Positions 55,121 to 64,000 of a stretch of 64,000 nt of DNA are shown here, piece by piece. Where the stretch lies: contig NZ_CAMGZB010000001.1 of NCBI RefSeq assembly GCF_946151075.1, positions 896,001-960,000 of the forward strand, read 5' to 3'. A program made the position numbers and the translations under genes. The stretch is from Neobacillus sp. Marseille-Q6967. GTDB taxonomy: Bacteria; Bacillota; Bacilli; Bacillales; Cytobacillaceae. The notes below the pieces were generated by a model that saw nothing but the letters and a program-made list of their open reading frames with translations, searched no databases and had not been told where the DNA came from. The number at the start of each line of letters is the position of its first letter. Within the stretch, counting starts at the first letter, position 1.

Positions 55121-55597
55121 TTAGAGCTTTTTTAATAAAACAACTGCTTGAGCTGCGATGCCTTCACCGCGTCCTGTGAAGCCTAGTTTTTCTGTAGTGG
55201 TGGCTTTTACATTAATTTGATCAGGCTCGGCCTCAAGTAATTCGGCAATCCGCTCTTTCATCTGCGGGATATACGGGGCCATTTTCGGTTTTTGTGCGAT
55301 GATAGTACAATCGGCATTAACAAGCTCATAACCCTTTTCCCTCACAAGCTTCCATACATGCTCCATTAGTTTGGCAGAATCTGCATCTTTAAATTCCGGA
55401 TCCGTATCCGGAAAGTGTCTGCCAATATCACCTTCACCGATCGCTCCAAGGCAGGCATCTGTCACCGTATGCAGAAGTACATCTGCATCCGAATGGCCTA
55501 ACAGCCCTTTTTCATATGGGATTGTAATTCCGCCGATAATCAACGGCCTTCCCTCCGTTAACTGGTGTACATCAAACCCCTGTCCAATTCGATACAT
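55121..55597 (-). CDS. ispF: 2-C-methyl-D-erythritol 2,4-cyclodiphosphate synthase
   Basis: 158 residues. Fifth step of the MEP isoprenoid pathway. Zinc-binding GFDVHQL and HSDADVLLH, and the C-terminal [15 protein letters not shown]. Start ATG 55597; the open frame continues over the end of ispD. 22 bases after ispD. Confidence 0.97.
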   Translation of the reverse strand: MYRIGQGFDVHQLTEGRPLIIGGITIPYEKGLLGHSDADVLLHTVTDACLGAIGEGDIGRHFPDTDPEFKDADSAKLMEHVWKLVREKGYELVNADCTIIAQKPKMAPYIPQMKERIAELLEAEPDQINVKATTTEKLGFTGRGEGIAAQAVVLLKKL

Positions 55598-55619
55598 GAC
55601 TCTAACCTCTTCTTCCACT

Positions 55620-56303
55620 TTATAAGTTTCTTTTCTTCATGATGGCTTCCGCAAAAAACAAATCTTCCGGAGTCGTTAGTTTTATATTATCGTAATCTCC
55701 CTCTACCACTGAAACCGGATAGGAAATCCGCTCAACCAGACTGGAATCGTCTGTCCCCACATATTGATCTTTCTCTGCCTGATCATATGCCTGAAGCAGA
55801 AGGGAAATACGAAAAGCTTGTGGGGTTTGAACAGCCCACAAGCTAGATCTTTCGACAGTTTCTTCTACCACAAGATTAGATACCTTTTTCATTGTATCCT
55901 TTGCTGGTACCCCGATAATGGCGGCGCCTGTTTCTTGTGCTGTGGCTACTAAACGGTGAATATGTTCCTTTAGGATAAAAGGACGCGCTGCATCATGAAC
56001 AAGAATAATTCCGTCACCTTTAACAGTTTTCAATGCATTATAAATGCTATCCTGTCGTTCCTTTCCCCCAAGAACTAAGTCCAACACTTTTTTCACCTTA
56101 TATTTTTTTAATAGAAATCTAAATTCTACTTCATCTTGAGGATGTATGGAAAGGATGATTCCCTTACATAAATCATCCTCTTCAAAAACCTTGATTGTAT
56201 GGATAAATACAGGTATTCCATTAAGCTCAAGCAGTAGCTTATTTTTCCCTGCCCCCATTCTTTTCCCCTGTCCTGCAGCAGGGAGAATGACTTGGTAAGT
56301 CAT
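55620..56303 (-). CDS. ispD: 2-C-methyl-D-erythritol 4-phosphate cytidylyltransferase
   Basis: 227 residues. Third MEP-pathway step. CTP-binding [24 protein letters not shown], and QTPQAF are intact. Paired with ispF as usual. Confidence 0.97.
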   Translation of the reverse strand: MTYQVILPAAGQGKRMGAGKNKLLLELNGIPVFIHTIKVFEEDDLCKGIILSIHPQDEVEFRFLLKKYKVKKVLDLVLGGKERQDSIYNALKTVKGDGIILVHDAARPFILKEHIHRLVATAQETGAAIIGVPAKDTMKKVSNLVVEETVERSSLWAVQTPQAFRISLLLQAYDQAEKDQYVGTDDSSLVERISYPVSVVEGDYDNIKLTTPEDLFFAEAIMKKRNL

Positions 56304-56390
56304 AAAAAAACCCCTATCTCTGTCTAGCTAAAAAATATATAACAAGTCCATCTATTGATTTAAAAAGAAATATGTTTGACTCGCTATTAA

Positions 56391-57482
56391 TTATAGCGCT
56401 TTTTCCAGCAGTTTTGGCTTTGCAAAAATCATCCGGCCAGCCGATGTCTGTAACACACTTGTAACGAGAACATCTATTCTTTTACCAATATACTCCCTGC
56501 CTTCTTCCACTACAATCATTGTACCATCATCTAAATAAGCGACACCTTGATGATATTCTTTTCCGTCTTTTATTACCTGAACAGATAGCTCTTCACCAGG
56601 TAAAACAACAGGCTTTACTGCATTAGCTAAATCATTAATATTTAATACTGATACGTTCTGCAATTCACATACTTTATTAAGATTAAAATCATTTGTAACA
56701 AGCATGCCATTCGTCAGCTTAGCCAATTTCACAAGTTTACTATCGACTTCCTGAATGTCTTCAAAATCACCTTCATATATTTCTACTTTCATAGCCAGCT
56801 CTTTTTGAATTCGATTCAAAATATCCAGTCCACGGCGTCCACGGTTTCGCTTAAGTACATCTGAGGAGTCCGCTATATGCTGTAATTCCTCTAGAACAAA
56901 GTGAGGGATAACAATCGTACCCTCTAAGAATCCTGTTTGACAAATATCAGCGACCCGTCCATCAATAATCACACTTGTATCAAGGATTTTTAATGAATTA
57001 CGATCTGGTTTTTCGCCTTCGTTCTCTTCCTCTCCGGACTTTTTCTTATTACGGCTCCCAAATAAATTTAATAATTCATCCCGCTTTTTAAAACCAACCT
57101 GAAAGCCGAGATAACCAAACAATAATGTAAGCAAAATAGGGGCGACAGCATTTAATATCGGCACTTGAACAGCATTAAGGGCAAAGCCAATTAAAAAGGC
57201 AACCAACAAGCCAAAAATTAACCCAATACTTCCGAAAATAACATCAGTAACGGGGATTTTAACAAGCGAATCTTCAGCCCATTTAACAAAATTTAATACA
57301 TAATCTACTGCCCAAAAAGAAATAAGATAAAAAATAAGTGCGCCTATAATAGCCACTACATAAGAGTTATTGATGACGGGAATGTCATCCATTTTCATTA
57401 AAGTCAGCAACTGCGGAATCAGTAAGATCCCAAGCGTACCTCCTGTGATCAGAAAACATGCTTGAACTATACGTTTTAACAT
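56391..57482 (-). CDS. yacL: YacL, membrane-anchored PIN/TRAM-domain protein
   Basis: 363 residues: four membrane segments in the first ~125 residues, a PIN nuclease-fold domain ([17 protein letters not shown], then [10 protein letters not shown] with acidic metal ligands) and a C-terminal TRAM domain. Function unknown; presumably RNA-related. Start ATG 57482 ([10 protein letters not shown]) with GGAGGTG upstream; the extension to 57518 is rejected. Confidence 0.93.
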   Translation of the reverse strand: MLKRIVQACFLITGGTLGILLIPQLLTLMKMDDIPVINNSYVVAIIGALIFYLISFWAVDYVLNFVKWAEDSLVKIPVTDVIFGSIGLIFGLLVAFLIGFALNAVQVPILNAVAPILLTLLFGYLGFQVGFKKRDELLNLFGSRNKKKSGEEENEGEKPDRNSLKILDTSVIIDGRVADICQTGFLEGTIVIPHFVLEELQHIADSSDVLKRNRGRRGLDILNRIQKELAMKVEIYEGDFEDIQEVDSKLVKLAKLTNGMLVTNDFNLNKVCELQNVSVLNINDLANAVKPVVLPGEELSVQVIKDGKEYHQGVAYLDDGTMIVVEEGREYIGKRIDVLVTSVLQTSAGRMIFAKPKLLEKAL

Positions 57483-57690
57483 TCCTTCACCTCCTCTACT
57501 CATTATAAACATATTCACAAAAATGAAACCTTTGTATAATGATTATTTTCCCCAAATGGAAAATTTCGAATCATAATTAGTCCGAATAAATTTTATTATT
57601 TATACTTCATAGGGTAGCACTGGAAAAATTTAGTGTCAAATAAATGAAAATTCCATATTTTAGCATAGCAGAACTGATATTTCAATCGTT

Positions 57691-58764
57691 TTAAAGCTGT
57701 CTTTCTGTGTATAAACGTTCTTTAATTAAACGGAAGCCTTCTTTGATTTTCTTTGCCCGAACTTCGCCAATTCCCTCAACATCATCCAATTCTTCAACAG
57801 ATGCTGTAAGTACCTTAGGAAGTTCTCCAAAACGATTAATAATATTTTCCACAATAACACCAGGAATCCTTGGAATTTTATTTAAAATCCGGTATCCCCT
57901 CGGGCTTTTATTTTCATCTAAATGTACGTAACCTTGATATCCCAGCATTTTTAATAGTACGATATCATCGATTGCTCCGCTGTTAACTGCCGTCTGCATA
58001 CGCTTTAACACGTCCCGTCCCTTAACATCCCTGTCAAAGGCATAATCTTTAATAATAAGGATCGTCTCTTCCTCTAAGTCCGTCAAAATCTCATTCATTT
58101 GCAAACGAATAAGCCTGCCTTCTGTCCCCAATTCATTTAAATAGGTCAGCAGTTCATTTTTAATTTTCAATACCATTTCAAAACGGTGAAGGACAAGAAG
58201 AAAATCGTTATATGTAACAGATTCTTCAAACTCCAATATACTTAAATTCGTAATGCTGCGGACAAGCACCGATTTATATTTCTCCAGCATTTGAATGGCT
58301 TGATTAGCCTTCGAAAGAATGACAGAAATATCTTTTAACGAATAGCGGAAGTTGCCTTGATATAAGGTAATGACATTTCGTCTCTGTGAAATGGCAATGA
58401 CGAGGGCTTTGGTTTGCTTTGCTGCCCTTTCGGCTGTACGGTGGCGCATACCGGTCTCTGATACAGGAATGTCTGTGTCTGGGGCTAATTCGGCATTGGC
58501 GAAAAGTATTTTATCACCTGATTCATTTAAAATGATTGCTCCATCCATTTTGGCCAGTTCGTAAAGATAACTCGGGGAGAACGAGCAATTGATTTGAAAA
58601 CCGCCATCAACAATTCCCTTTACCTTCTCATTATATCCAACTACAATCAGCCCGCCTGTGTTGGCTCTTAAGACGTTATCTAATCCTTCACGAAGCGGCG
58701 TCCCTGGAGCAATAAATTGCAACACTTCACTTACTGTATACTCCGCGAGTTTTTTCCCTTCCAT
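57691..58764 (-). CDS. disA: DNA integrity scanning protein DisA, diadenylate cyclase
   Basis: 357 residues: N-terminal DAC domain making c-di-AMP (DGA motif in [15 protein letters not shown]), helical linker, and C-terminal helix-hairpin-helix DNA-binding domain ([14 protein letters not shown]). Scans DNA for lesions and delays sporulation. Three bases after radA, its functional partner. The 208 bases between it and yacL show no gene. Confidence 0.98.
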   Translation of the reverse strand: MEGKKLAEYTVSEVLQFIAPGTPLREGLDNVLRANTGGLIVVGYNEKVKGIVDGGFQINCSFSPSYLYELAKMDGAIILNESGDKILFANAELAPDTDIPVSETGMRHRTAERAAKQTKALVIAISQRRNVITLYQGNFRYSLKDISVILSKANQAIQMLEKYKSVLVRSITNLSILEFEESVTYNDFLLVLHRFEMVLKIKNELLTYLNELGTEGRLIRLQMNEILTDLEEETILIIKDYAFDRDVKGRDVLKRMQTAVNSGAIDDIVLLKMLGYQGYVHLDENKSPRGYRILNKIPRIPGVIVENIINRFGELPKVLTASVEELDDVEGIGEVRAKKIKEGFRLIKERLYTERQL

Positions 58765-58767
58765 AAG

Positions 58768-60150
58768 TTAACCTCCCAATGCTGCTTTTAACGCCTCACC
58801 CACCGATGAAACACCGATGAGCTCCACTCCTTTGGGGCCTTTCCACCCGCCAAGATTATTAGCTGGCAAAATAATTCTCTCAAAGCCAAGCTTTGCCGCT
58901 TCCTGAACACGCTGTTCAATTCTGGAAACCCTTCTCACCTCACCGGTTAAACCGACTTCACCGATAATACAGTCCGTTGCCCGTGTTGGTTTATCACGAA
59001 AGCTCGAAGCAATGCTGACAGCAACTGCCAAGTCGATGGCAGGTTCATCTAGTTTAACCCCGCCGGCGACCTTTAGATAAGCATCTTGATTTTGCAGGAG
59101 CATTCCTACCCGCTTTTCTAAAACAGCCATCAACAGAGGTACACGGTTATGATCTATTCCGGTCGCCATTCTTCTGGGATTTCCAAAGCTTGTCGGGGAA
59201 ATTAATGCTTGAATCTCAACAAGAACCGGACGGGTGCCTTCCATTGAAGCAACAACGGTGGAGCCTGCTGCCCCCTGTGACCGCTCCTCTAGGAATATTT
59301 CTGAAGGATTGGCAACCTCCTCGAGGCCAAATTCCTTCATTTCAAAAATCCCCATCTCATTGGTAGATCCAAAGCGGTTTTTTACTGCCCGTAAAATTCG
59401 ATATGTATGATGACGCTCTCCTTCAAAGTAAAGAACGGTATCCACCATATGCTCCAGCAGCCGTGGTCCCGCAATCGATCCCTCTTTTGTTACATGCCCC
59501 ACTATAAAAATAGCAATTCCTTTTGTCTTTCCAATACGCATTAACTCCGAAGTACACTCTCGTACTTGAGAAACACTTCCCGGTGCTGATGTAATATCCG
59601 GATGATAAACCGTTTGGATAGAATCAATAATCACAAAACTAGGGTTTGTACTATCAATCGTCCGATTAATTTCGTCAAGATTGGTTTCTGAATATACTAG
59701 GAGATTATTAGAGGATATTCCTAATCTTTCTGCCCGGAGTTTGGTTTGGCGCAAGGATTCTTCCCCAGAAATATAAAGAACTTGATTACCCTTGTGAGCA
59801 AGCTGTGATGACACCTGAAGAAGAAGCGTAGATTTCCCGATTCCTGGGTCACCGCCAATAAGAACTAATGATCCTTTTACGACTCCCCCGCCTAATACAC
59901 GGTTTAACTCATTCAGATCAGTAAGGATTCGCGGTTCATCCATGGATTCTATGCTAGTAATAGGTGTAGGTTTAGAAAGTATAGCTGATCCTCCCTGGGA
60001 ATGGGCAAAGGCCCCTCTTCTGTTTGCTCCAGCTACCTCTACTTCCTCCGTCATTTTATTCCACTGCCCGCAGCCTGGACATTTCCCCATCCATTTGGGA
60101 GATTCATATCCGCACTCTTGGCATATAAATTTCGTTTTTCGTTTCGCCAT
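58768..60150 (-). CDS. radA: DNA repair protein RadA
   Basis: 460 residues: zinc ribbon ([19 protein letters not shown]), RecA-like ATPase with Walker [11 protein letters not shown], RadA-specific KNRFG motif, and Lon-like C domain. Branch-migration helicase in recombination that restrains DisA. Transcribed after clpC but behind a terminator. Confidence 0.98.
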   Translation of the reverse strand: MAKRKTKFICQECGYESPKWMGKCPGCGQWNKMTEEVEVAGANRRGAFAHSQGGSAILSKPTPITSIESMDEPRILTDLNELNRVLGGGVVKGSLVLIGGDPGIGKSTLLLQVSSQLAHKGNQVLYISGEESLRQTKLRAERLGISSNNLLVYSETNLDEINRTIDSTNPSFVIIDSIQTVYHPDITSAPGSVSQVRECTSELMRIGKTKGIAIFIVGHVTKEGSIAGPRLLEHMVDTVLYFEGERHHTYRILRAVKNRFGSTNEMGIFEMKEFGLEEVANPSEIFLEERSQGAAGSTVVASMEGTRPVLVEIQALISPTSFGNPRRMATGIDHNRVPLLMAVLEKRVGMLLQNQDAYLKVAGGVKLDEPAIDLAVAVSIASSFRDKPTRATDCIIGEVGLTGEVRRVSRIEQRVQEAAKLGFERIILPANNLGGWKGPKGVELIGVSSVGEALKAALGG

Positions 60151-60179
60151 ATTCAGTCTCCTGCCTTACGTAAAAAATG

Positions 60180-60226
60180 AAAAAAGGGGTACACGGTTCG
60201 AGTTTATTAACGTGTACCCCTTTTAC
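60180..60226 (-). terminator. clpC terminator
   Basis: AAAAGGGGTACACG pairs with CCGTGTACCCCTTTTT, 32 bases after the clpC stop. Marks the end of the ctsR-mcsA-mcsB-clpC operon, though read-through to radA is known in B. subtilis. Confidence 0.85.
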
Positions 60227-60257
60227 TTGTCATGTAAAGCGATGAATGCTGATAACC

Positions 60258-62699
60258 CTATTTAGTTAGAGTTGTTTGTTTCGCTGTTCTGACAATAAAT
60301 TCACCATTATCCACATCAATTATAACATGCTGTCCAGTTAATACGGTACCTTTTAACAGTTCCTCTGAAAGGCGGTCTTCAATATGCTTTTGAATGGCCC
60401 TTCTTAGCGGACGGGCGCCATACTCTGGATCATAGCCCTCCTGCGAAATCTTCTCTTTCGCAGCACCGGTTAATTCTAGAGAAATATCCTGCTCTTTTAA
60501 CCGTTTTACAAGCTGGTCGGATAATAATGTCACAATTTCATTTAAATGCTTTCTTTCTAGAGCATGGAAGACAATGATTTCATCAATACGGTTCAAGAAT
60601 TCAGGACGGAAGGCTTTTTTCAATTCTTCCATGACTTTGCCCTTCATATCCTTGTAATCTTGTTCGCCGTCTTGAATATTAAAACCAACATATTTATTTC
60701 GTTTTAAAGCTTCTGCACCAACGTTGGATGTCATAATCAGCACAGTGTTACGGAAATCAACCGTCCTGCCTTTAGAATCTGTCAGGCGTCCATCTTCAAG
60801 TACTTGCAATAGGATATTAAACACATCCGGGTGCGCTTTTTCAATTTCATCCAGTAAGATAACGGAGTATGGTTTTCTGCGAACTTTTTCTGTTAACTGG
60901 CCGCCTTCTTCATATCCCACATATCCCGGAGGAGAACCGACAAGACGGGAGGTTGAGTGTTTTTCCATGTATTCGGACATATCGATACGAATCATCGCAT
61001 CTTCGTCACCAAACATTGCTTCTGCAAGTGCTCTGGCTAATTCTGTTTTACCAACCCCTGTAGGTCCGAGGAAAATAAATGAACCGATAGGACGCTTTGG
61101 ATCCTTTAATCCTGCTCTTGCGCGACGCACCGCCTTCGAAACAGCTTTAACAGCTTCTTCTTGACCTATTACACGAGAATGCAAAATATTCTCTAGATCT
61201 AATAACTTTGTCGTCTCCGTTTGAGCTAATTTCGATACAGGTATCCCCGTCCAGCTTGCAACAACACTTGCGATATCCTCAACGGTTACTTCACTGTTTT
61301 CTTTTCCTTGCTTTTCTTTCCATGTTTTCTTCGTTTCTTCCAGTTGCTCACGGAGACGCTGCTCAGTATCTCTTAATGATGCCGCTTTTTCAAACTCTTG
61401 ACTTTGAACAGCAGCATCCTTCTCCTTCCTGACTTCCTCGAGCTTGACTTCTAGCTCTTTTAGATTTGGCGGTGTTGTATAAGAACGAAGACGCACTTTT
61501 GAACCAGCTTCATCAATTAAATCAATCGCTTTATCTGGTAAGAAGCGGTCAGAAATATAACGGTCAGAAAGTTTTACCGCTGCCTCAATCGCCTCGTCCG
61601 TAATCGAAACACGGTGATGTGCTTCATATCTGTCGCGAAGACCCTGCAAAATTCGTACTGATTCTTCTGCAGTTGGCTCATCAACACGGATTGGCTGGAA
61701 ACGGCGCTCTAGCGCTGCATCTTTTTCAATATATTTACGATATTCATCAAGGGTGGTAGCACCGATACATTGTAGCTCTCCACGTGCCAGAGAAGGTTTT
61801 AAGATATTAGACGCATCAATGGCACCTTCTGCTCCTCCAGCCCCGATTAACGTGTGCAGCTCATCAATAAAGAGAATGATATTACCAGCCTGGCGGATTT
61901 CATCCATGACCTTCTTCAACCGGTCCTCAAATTCACCACGGTATTTTGTTCCGGCAACTACCGTACCCATATCTAATGTCATTACCCGCTTATCGCGAAG
62001 TATCTCAGGAACTTCATTATTGACAATTTGCTGGGAAAGGCCTTCTGCAATCGCCGTTTTCCCTACCCCTGGTTCACCGATTAAGACTGGGTTATTTTTT
62101 GTCCGGCGGCTTAATACCTCAATAACACGCTGAATTTCCTTGCTTCTGCCAATAACAGGGTCAAGGCTTCCTTCTCTAGCAATCGCCGTTAAATCTCTAG
62201 CAAGGCTGTCAAGTGTTGGCGTGTTGGCACTAACAGATGCTCCTCCTTGATGTCCGCCTGATTCATTGCTTCCTAATAATTGGAGCACTTGCTGACGAGC
62301 TTTGTTTAAGCTCACTCCCAAGTTATTAAGTACTCTTGCTGCCACGCCTTCTCCTTCACGTATTAAACCAAGAAGAATATGTTCTGTCCCTACATAAGAG
62401 TGTCCTAGTTTCCTTGCTTCATCCATCGATAATTCGATTACCTTTTTCGCTCTAGGTGTATAGTGGATGGTTTGAGAACCTTCCTGGCCTTTCCCGATTA
62501 AGGATTCTACTTCCTTCTGAATTTTCTCTGATCCTAAACCAAGGCCATATAAAGCCTTAGCAGCAATTCCTTCGCCTTCACGGACTAAACCTAACAAAAT
62601 ATGCTCAGTTCCAATGTTATTGTGTCCTAGTCTAATTGCTTCTTCCTGTGCTAACGCTAAAACCTTTTGGGCTCTCTCAGTAAAACGGCCAAACATCAT
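60258..62699 (-). CDS. clpC: ATP-dependent Clp protease ATPase subunit ClpC
   Basis: 813 residues. Two N-terminal Clp repeats, AAA domain 1 (GEPGVGKT), a middle domain with a UVR-like segment ([17 protein letters not shown]), and AAA domain 2 ([10 protein letters not shown]) with the ClpP-contacting region. Degrades proteins marked by McsB arginine phosphorylation or delivered by MecA. Last gene of the ctsR heat-shock operon. Confidence 0.99.
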   Translation of the reverse strand: MMFGRFTERAQKVLALAQEEAIRLGHNNIGTEHILLGLVREGEGIAAKALYGLGLGSEKIQKEVESLIGKGQEGSQTIHYTPRAKKVIELSMDEARKLGHSYVGTEHILLGLIREGEGVAARVLNNLGVSLNKARQQVLQLLGSNESGGHQGGASVSANTPTLDSLARDLTAIAREGSLDPVIGRSKEIQRVIEVLSRRTKNNPVLIGEPGVGKTAIAEGLSQQIVNNEVPEILRDKRVMTLDMGTVVAGTKYRGEFEDRLKKVMDEIRQAGNIILFIDELHTLIGAGGAEGAIDASNILKPSLARGELQCIGATTLDEYRKYIEKDAALERRFQPIRVDEPTAEESVRILQGLRDRYEAHHRVSITDEAIEAAVKLSDRYISDRFLPDKAIDLIDEAGSKVRLRSYTTPPNLKELEVKLEEVRKEKDAAVQSQEFEKAASLRDTEQRLREQLEETKKTWKEKQGKENSEVTVEDIASVVASWTGIPVSKLAQTETTKLLDLENILHSRVIGQEEAVKAVSKAVRRARAGLKDPKRPIGSFIFLGPTGVGKTELARALAEAMFGDEDAMIRIDMSEYMEKHSTSRLVGSPPGYVGYEEGGQLTEKVRRKPYSVILLDEIEKAHPDVFNILLQVLEDGRLTDSKGRTVDFRNTVLIMTSNVGAEALKRNKYVGFNIQDGEQDYKDMKGKVMEELKKAFRPEFLNRIDEIIVFHALERKHLNEIVTLLSDQLVKRLKEQDISLELTGAAKEKISQEGYDPEYGARPLRRAIQKHIEDRLSEELLKGTVLTGQHVIIDVDNGEFIVRTAKQTTLTK

Positions 62700-62712
62700 A
62701 TTCTCTTCCTCC

Positions 62713-63786
62713 TCACCTTTTATCTTGCTCCATTTTTAGTCGTTCTCGAATCAATGTTGCTCTGCGAATATCTCTTTCATTGGGTCTTAAATGCCCGCCT
62801 GCATATTGCTGCAAGAAACCAGGCTGGGTTAAAATCATTAATTCATTTAATATATTTTTAGGCAGATTATCGATGTAGCCCATATCTATTCCCAAGCGTA
62901 CATCCGAAAGACACTTTGCAGCCTCCTTCGTTTCGATAATCCGGCTATTCATTAAAACACCATATGAGCGATACACCCTGTCTTCTAATTGTATGTTTGA
63001 AGTTTTGCGTAATGCTTCTCGAGCTGACCTTTCTTGTGAAATAAGCTCTGTTACTACGCCTTTTAAATCACGGCAAATATCTTCTTCTGACTTTCCAAGA
63101 GTAATTTGGTTGGAAATTTGAAAGATATTTCCGAGCGCTTCACTTCCTTCACCATATATCCCTCTAACTACCAGGCCCAGCTGATTAATAGCTGGTATGA
63201 TTCGGTTAATTTGCTGGGTTAAAATCAAACCCGGTAAATGCATCATAACAGAGGCCCGAAGACCAGTTCCTACATTTGTCGGGCAGCTGGTTAAATAACC
63301 ATGCTTCTCATCAAAGCCAAATTGAATGTGACTTTCAAGCCAATCATCCACCTCATTAGCAGCTTCCAAAGCTTCAGCCAATTGCAAACCTGGAAATAAG
63401 CATTGTATTCGGATATGGTCCTCTTCATTAATCATAATACTAACTTCTTCATTTTCAGTTAGAAGAACAGCACCATATGGTGAATCTTCTGCCAAGTGCG
63501 GACTGATTAAATGCTTTTCTACCAGAACTCTTTTTTGCAGAGGCTGGATTTCCTCTATCTTCAGCATTTCCATTTGCCCATATTTGCTAAAACTAGATTC
63601 TTTTAAAATCTCTTCCATTTTTAAAATAATGGCTTTTGCCTCATCATGTGAAAATAAAGTCGGAAACTTATAATCTTCAAAGTTTCGGGCTAAACGGATT
63701 CGAGAACTGAGAACAATATCAGAATCAGGTCCCTCCTCGCTCATCCATGAGCTGACAGCTTGATTAATAAAACGCTCAAGCGACAC
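62713..63786 (-). CDS. mcsB: Protein arginine kinase McsB
   Basis: 357 residues, phosphagen-kinase fold ([36 protein letters not shown]). Phosphorylates arginines, marking proteins for ClpCP and inactivating CtsR. 13 bases before clpC. Confidence 0.98.
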   Translation of the reverse strand: MSLERFINQAVSSWMSEEGPDSDIVLSSRIRLARNFEDYKFPTLFSHDEAKAIILKMEEILKESSFSKYGQMEMLKIEEIQPLQKRVLVEKHLISPHLAEDSPYGAVLLTENEEVSIMINEEDHIRIQCLFPGLQLAEALEAANEVDDWLESHIQFGFDEKHGYLTSCPTNVGTGLRASVMMHLPGLILTQQINRIIPAINQLGLVVRGIYGEGSEALGNIFQISNQITLGKSEEDICRDLKGVVTELISQERSAREALRKTSNIQLEDRVYRSYGVLMNSRIIETKEAAKCLSDVRLGIDMGYIDNLPKNILNELMILTQPGFLQQYAGGHLRPNERDIRRATLIRERLKMEQDKR

Positions 63787-63787
63787 G

Positions 63788-64000
63788 TTATTCCCCTCCT
63801 TTGTTACTGCTGCCGGTTACTTTTTTTTCAAGCGTACGAATTTCATCCCGGATCTGTGCAGCTTTTTCAAACTCTTCCTGTAAAATTAATTCTCTAAGTT
63901 CATTCTTTAATCCTTCAATTTGTTTTTTTAAGTGGATACTTCCGCCAATTCTTTTCGGTATTTTCCCATTATAGGTCAAATTGCCGCTGTGCAGTCTCCT
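63788..64000 (-). CDS. mcsA: McsA, activator of McsB (partial, cut by the window edge)
   Basis: The last 70 codons are present and open to the edge. Contains the linker ([13 protein letters not shown]) and the UVR domain ([20 protein letters not shown]). The zinc-finger half lies outside the window. McsA stimulates McsB kinase. One base before mcsB. Confidence 0.95.
   Translation of the reverse strand, partial: RRLHSGNLTYNGKIPKRIGGSIHLKKQIEGLKNELRELILQEEFEKAAQIRDEIRTLEKKVTGSSNKGGE

Overview
The window is about 64 kb of low-GC Firmicute chromosome. It comes from a spore-forming member of the Bacillaceae (Bacillus sensu lato; Neobacillus, Mesobacillus and Cytobacillus are plausible, but I cannot name a species from sequence alone). 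Evidence: Shine-Dalgarno sites of the GGAGG type, the complete Bacillus-style rib/str/S10/spc/alpha super-cluster, sporulation and germination genes (pdaB, gerD, cwlD, kbaA, sigH), and the disA/radA/clpC/mcsB/mcsA stress block. Almost everything is on the minus strand, so transcription of the cluster runs from the right edge to the left edge.

Right to left: mcsA (cut by the edge), mcsB, clpC, radA, disA, yacL, ispD, ispF (63-55 kb: heat-stress proteolysis, DNA-integrity signalling, isoprenoid synthesis); a GC-rich nested inverted repeat; gltX, a cysteine T-box, cysE, cysS, mrnC, rlmB, rae1, sigH, rpmG, secE, nusG (55-47 kb); rplK, rplA, L10 leader, rplJ, rplL, ybxB, rpoB, rpoC (47-36.5 kb); rplGB, rpsL, rpsG, fusA, tuf (36-31.7 kb); an S10 promoter and leader, then the S10 and spc operons rpsJ to adk (31.3-20 kb); infA, rpmJ, rpsM, rpsK, rpoA, rplQ (19.8-17.1 kb); ecfA1, ecfA2, ecfT, truA (16.8-13.5 kb); an L13 leader, rplM, rpsI (13.4-12.4 kb).

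The left 12.4 kb is the variable part. Directly downstream of rpsI is a roughly 3-kb accessory island (about 9.4-12.45 kb). It is bounded by two imperfect direct copies of the rpsI 3' end plus terminator. It carries a relic of a tyrosine-recombinase gene, a DUF3231 gene broken by two frameshifts, and a MerR-like HTH/coiled-coil protein resembling RacA and plasmid DUF3967 proteins. Three copies of a 17-bp palindrome lie upstream of that last gene. Beyond it lie an NhaC-type antiporter under a T-box with a probable tyrosine specifier, a ferritin-like gene, ybaK, and a complete group IIC intron inserted just behind the ybaK terminator. Then come cwlD, salA, gerD, kbaA and pdaB in the usual Bacillus order and orientation.

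A second oddity is that the methionine aminopeptidase gene map, normally between adk and infA, is reduced to a ~135-bp relic, and the KOW-domain gene that usually follows it is gone. The most interesting material is therefore the rpsI island with its HTH protein and palindromes, the map relic, a possible unannotated CxxC/CxxC mini-protein upstream of ybaK, and a structured RNA-like element upstream of ecfA1. I see no CRISPR array, tRNA or rRNA gene.
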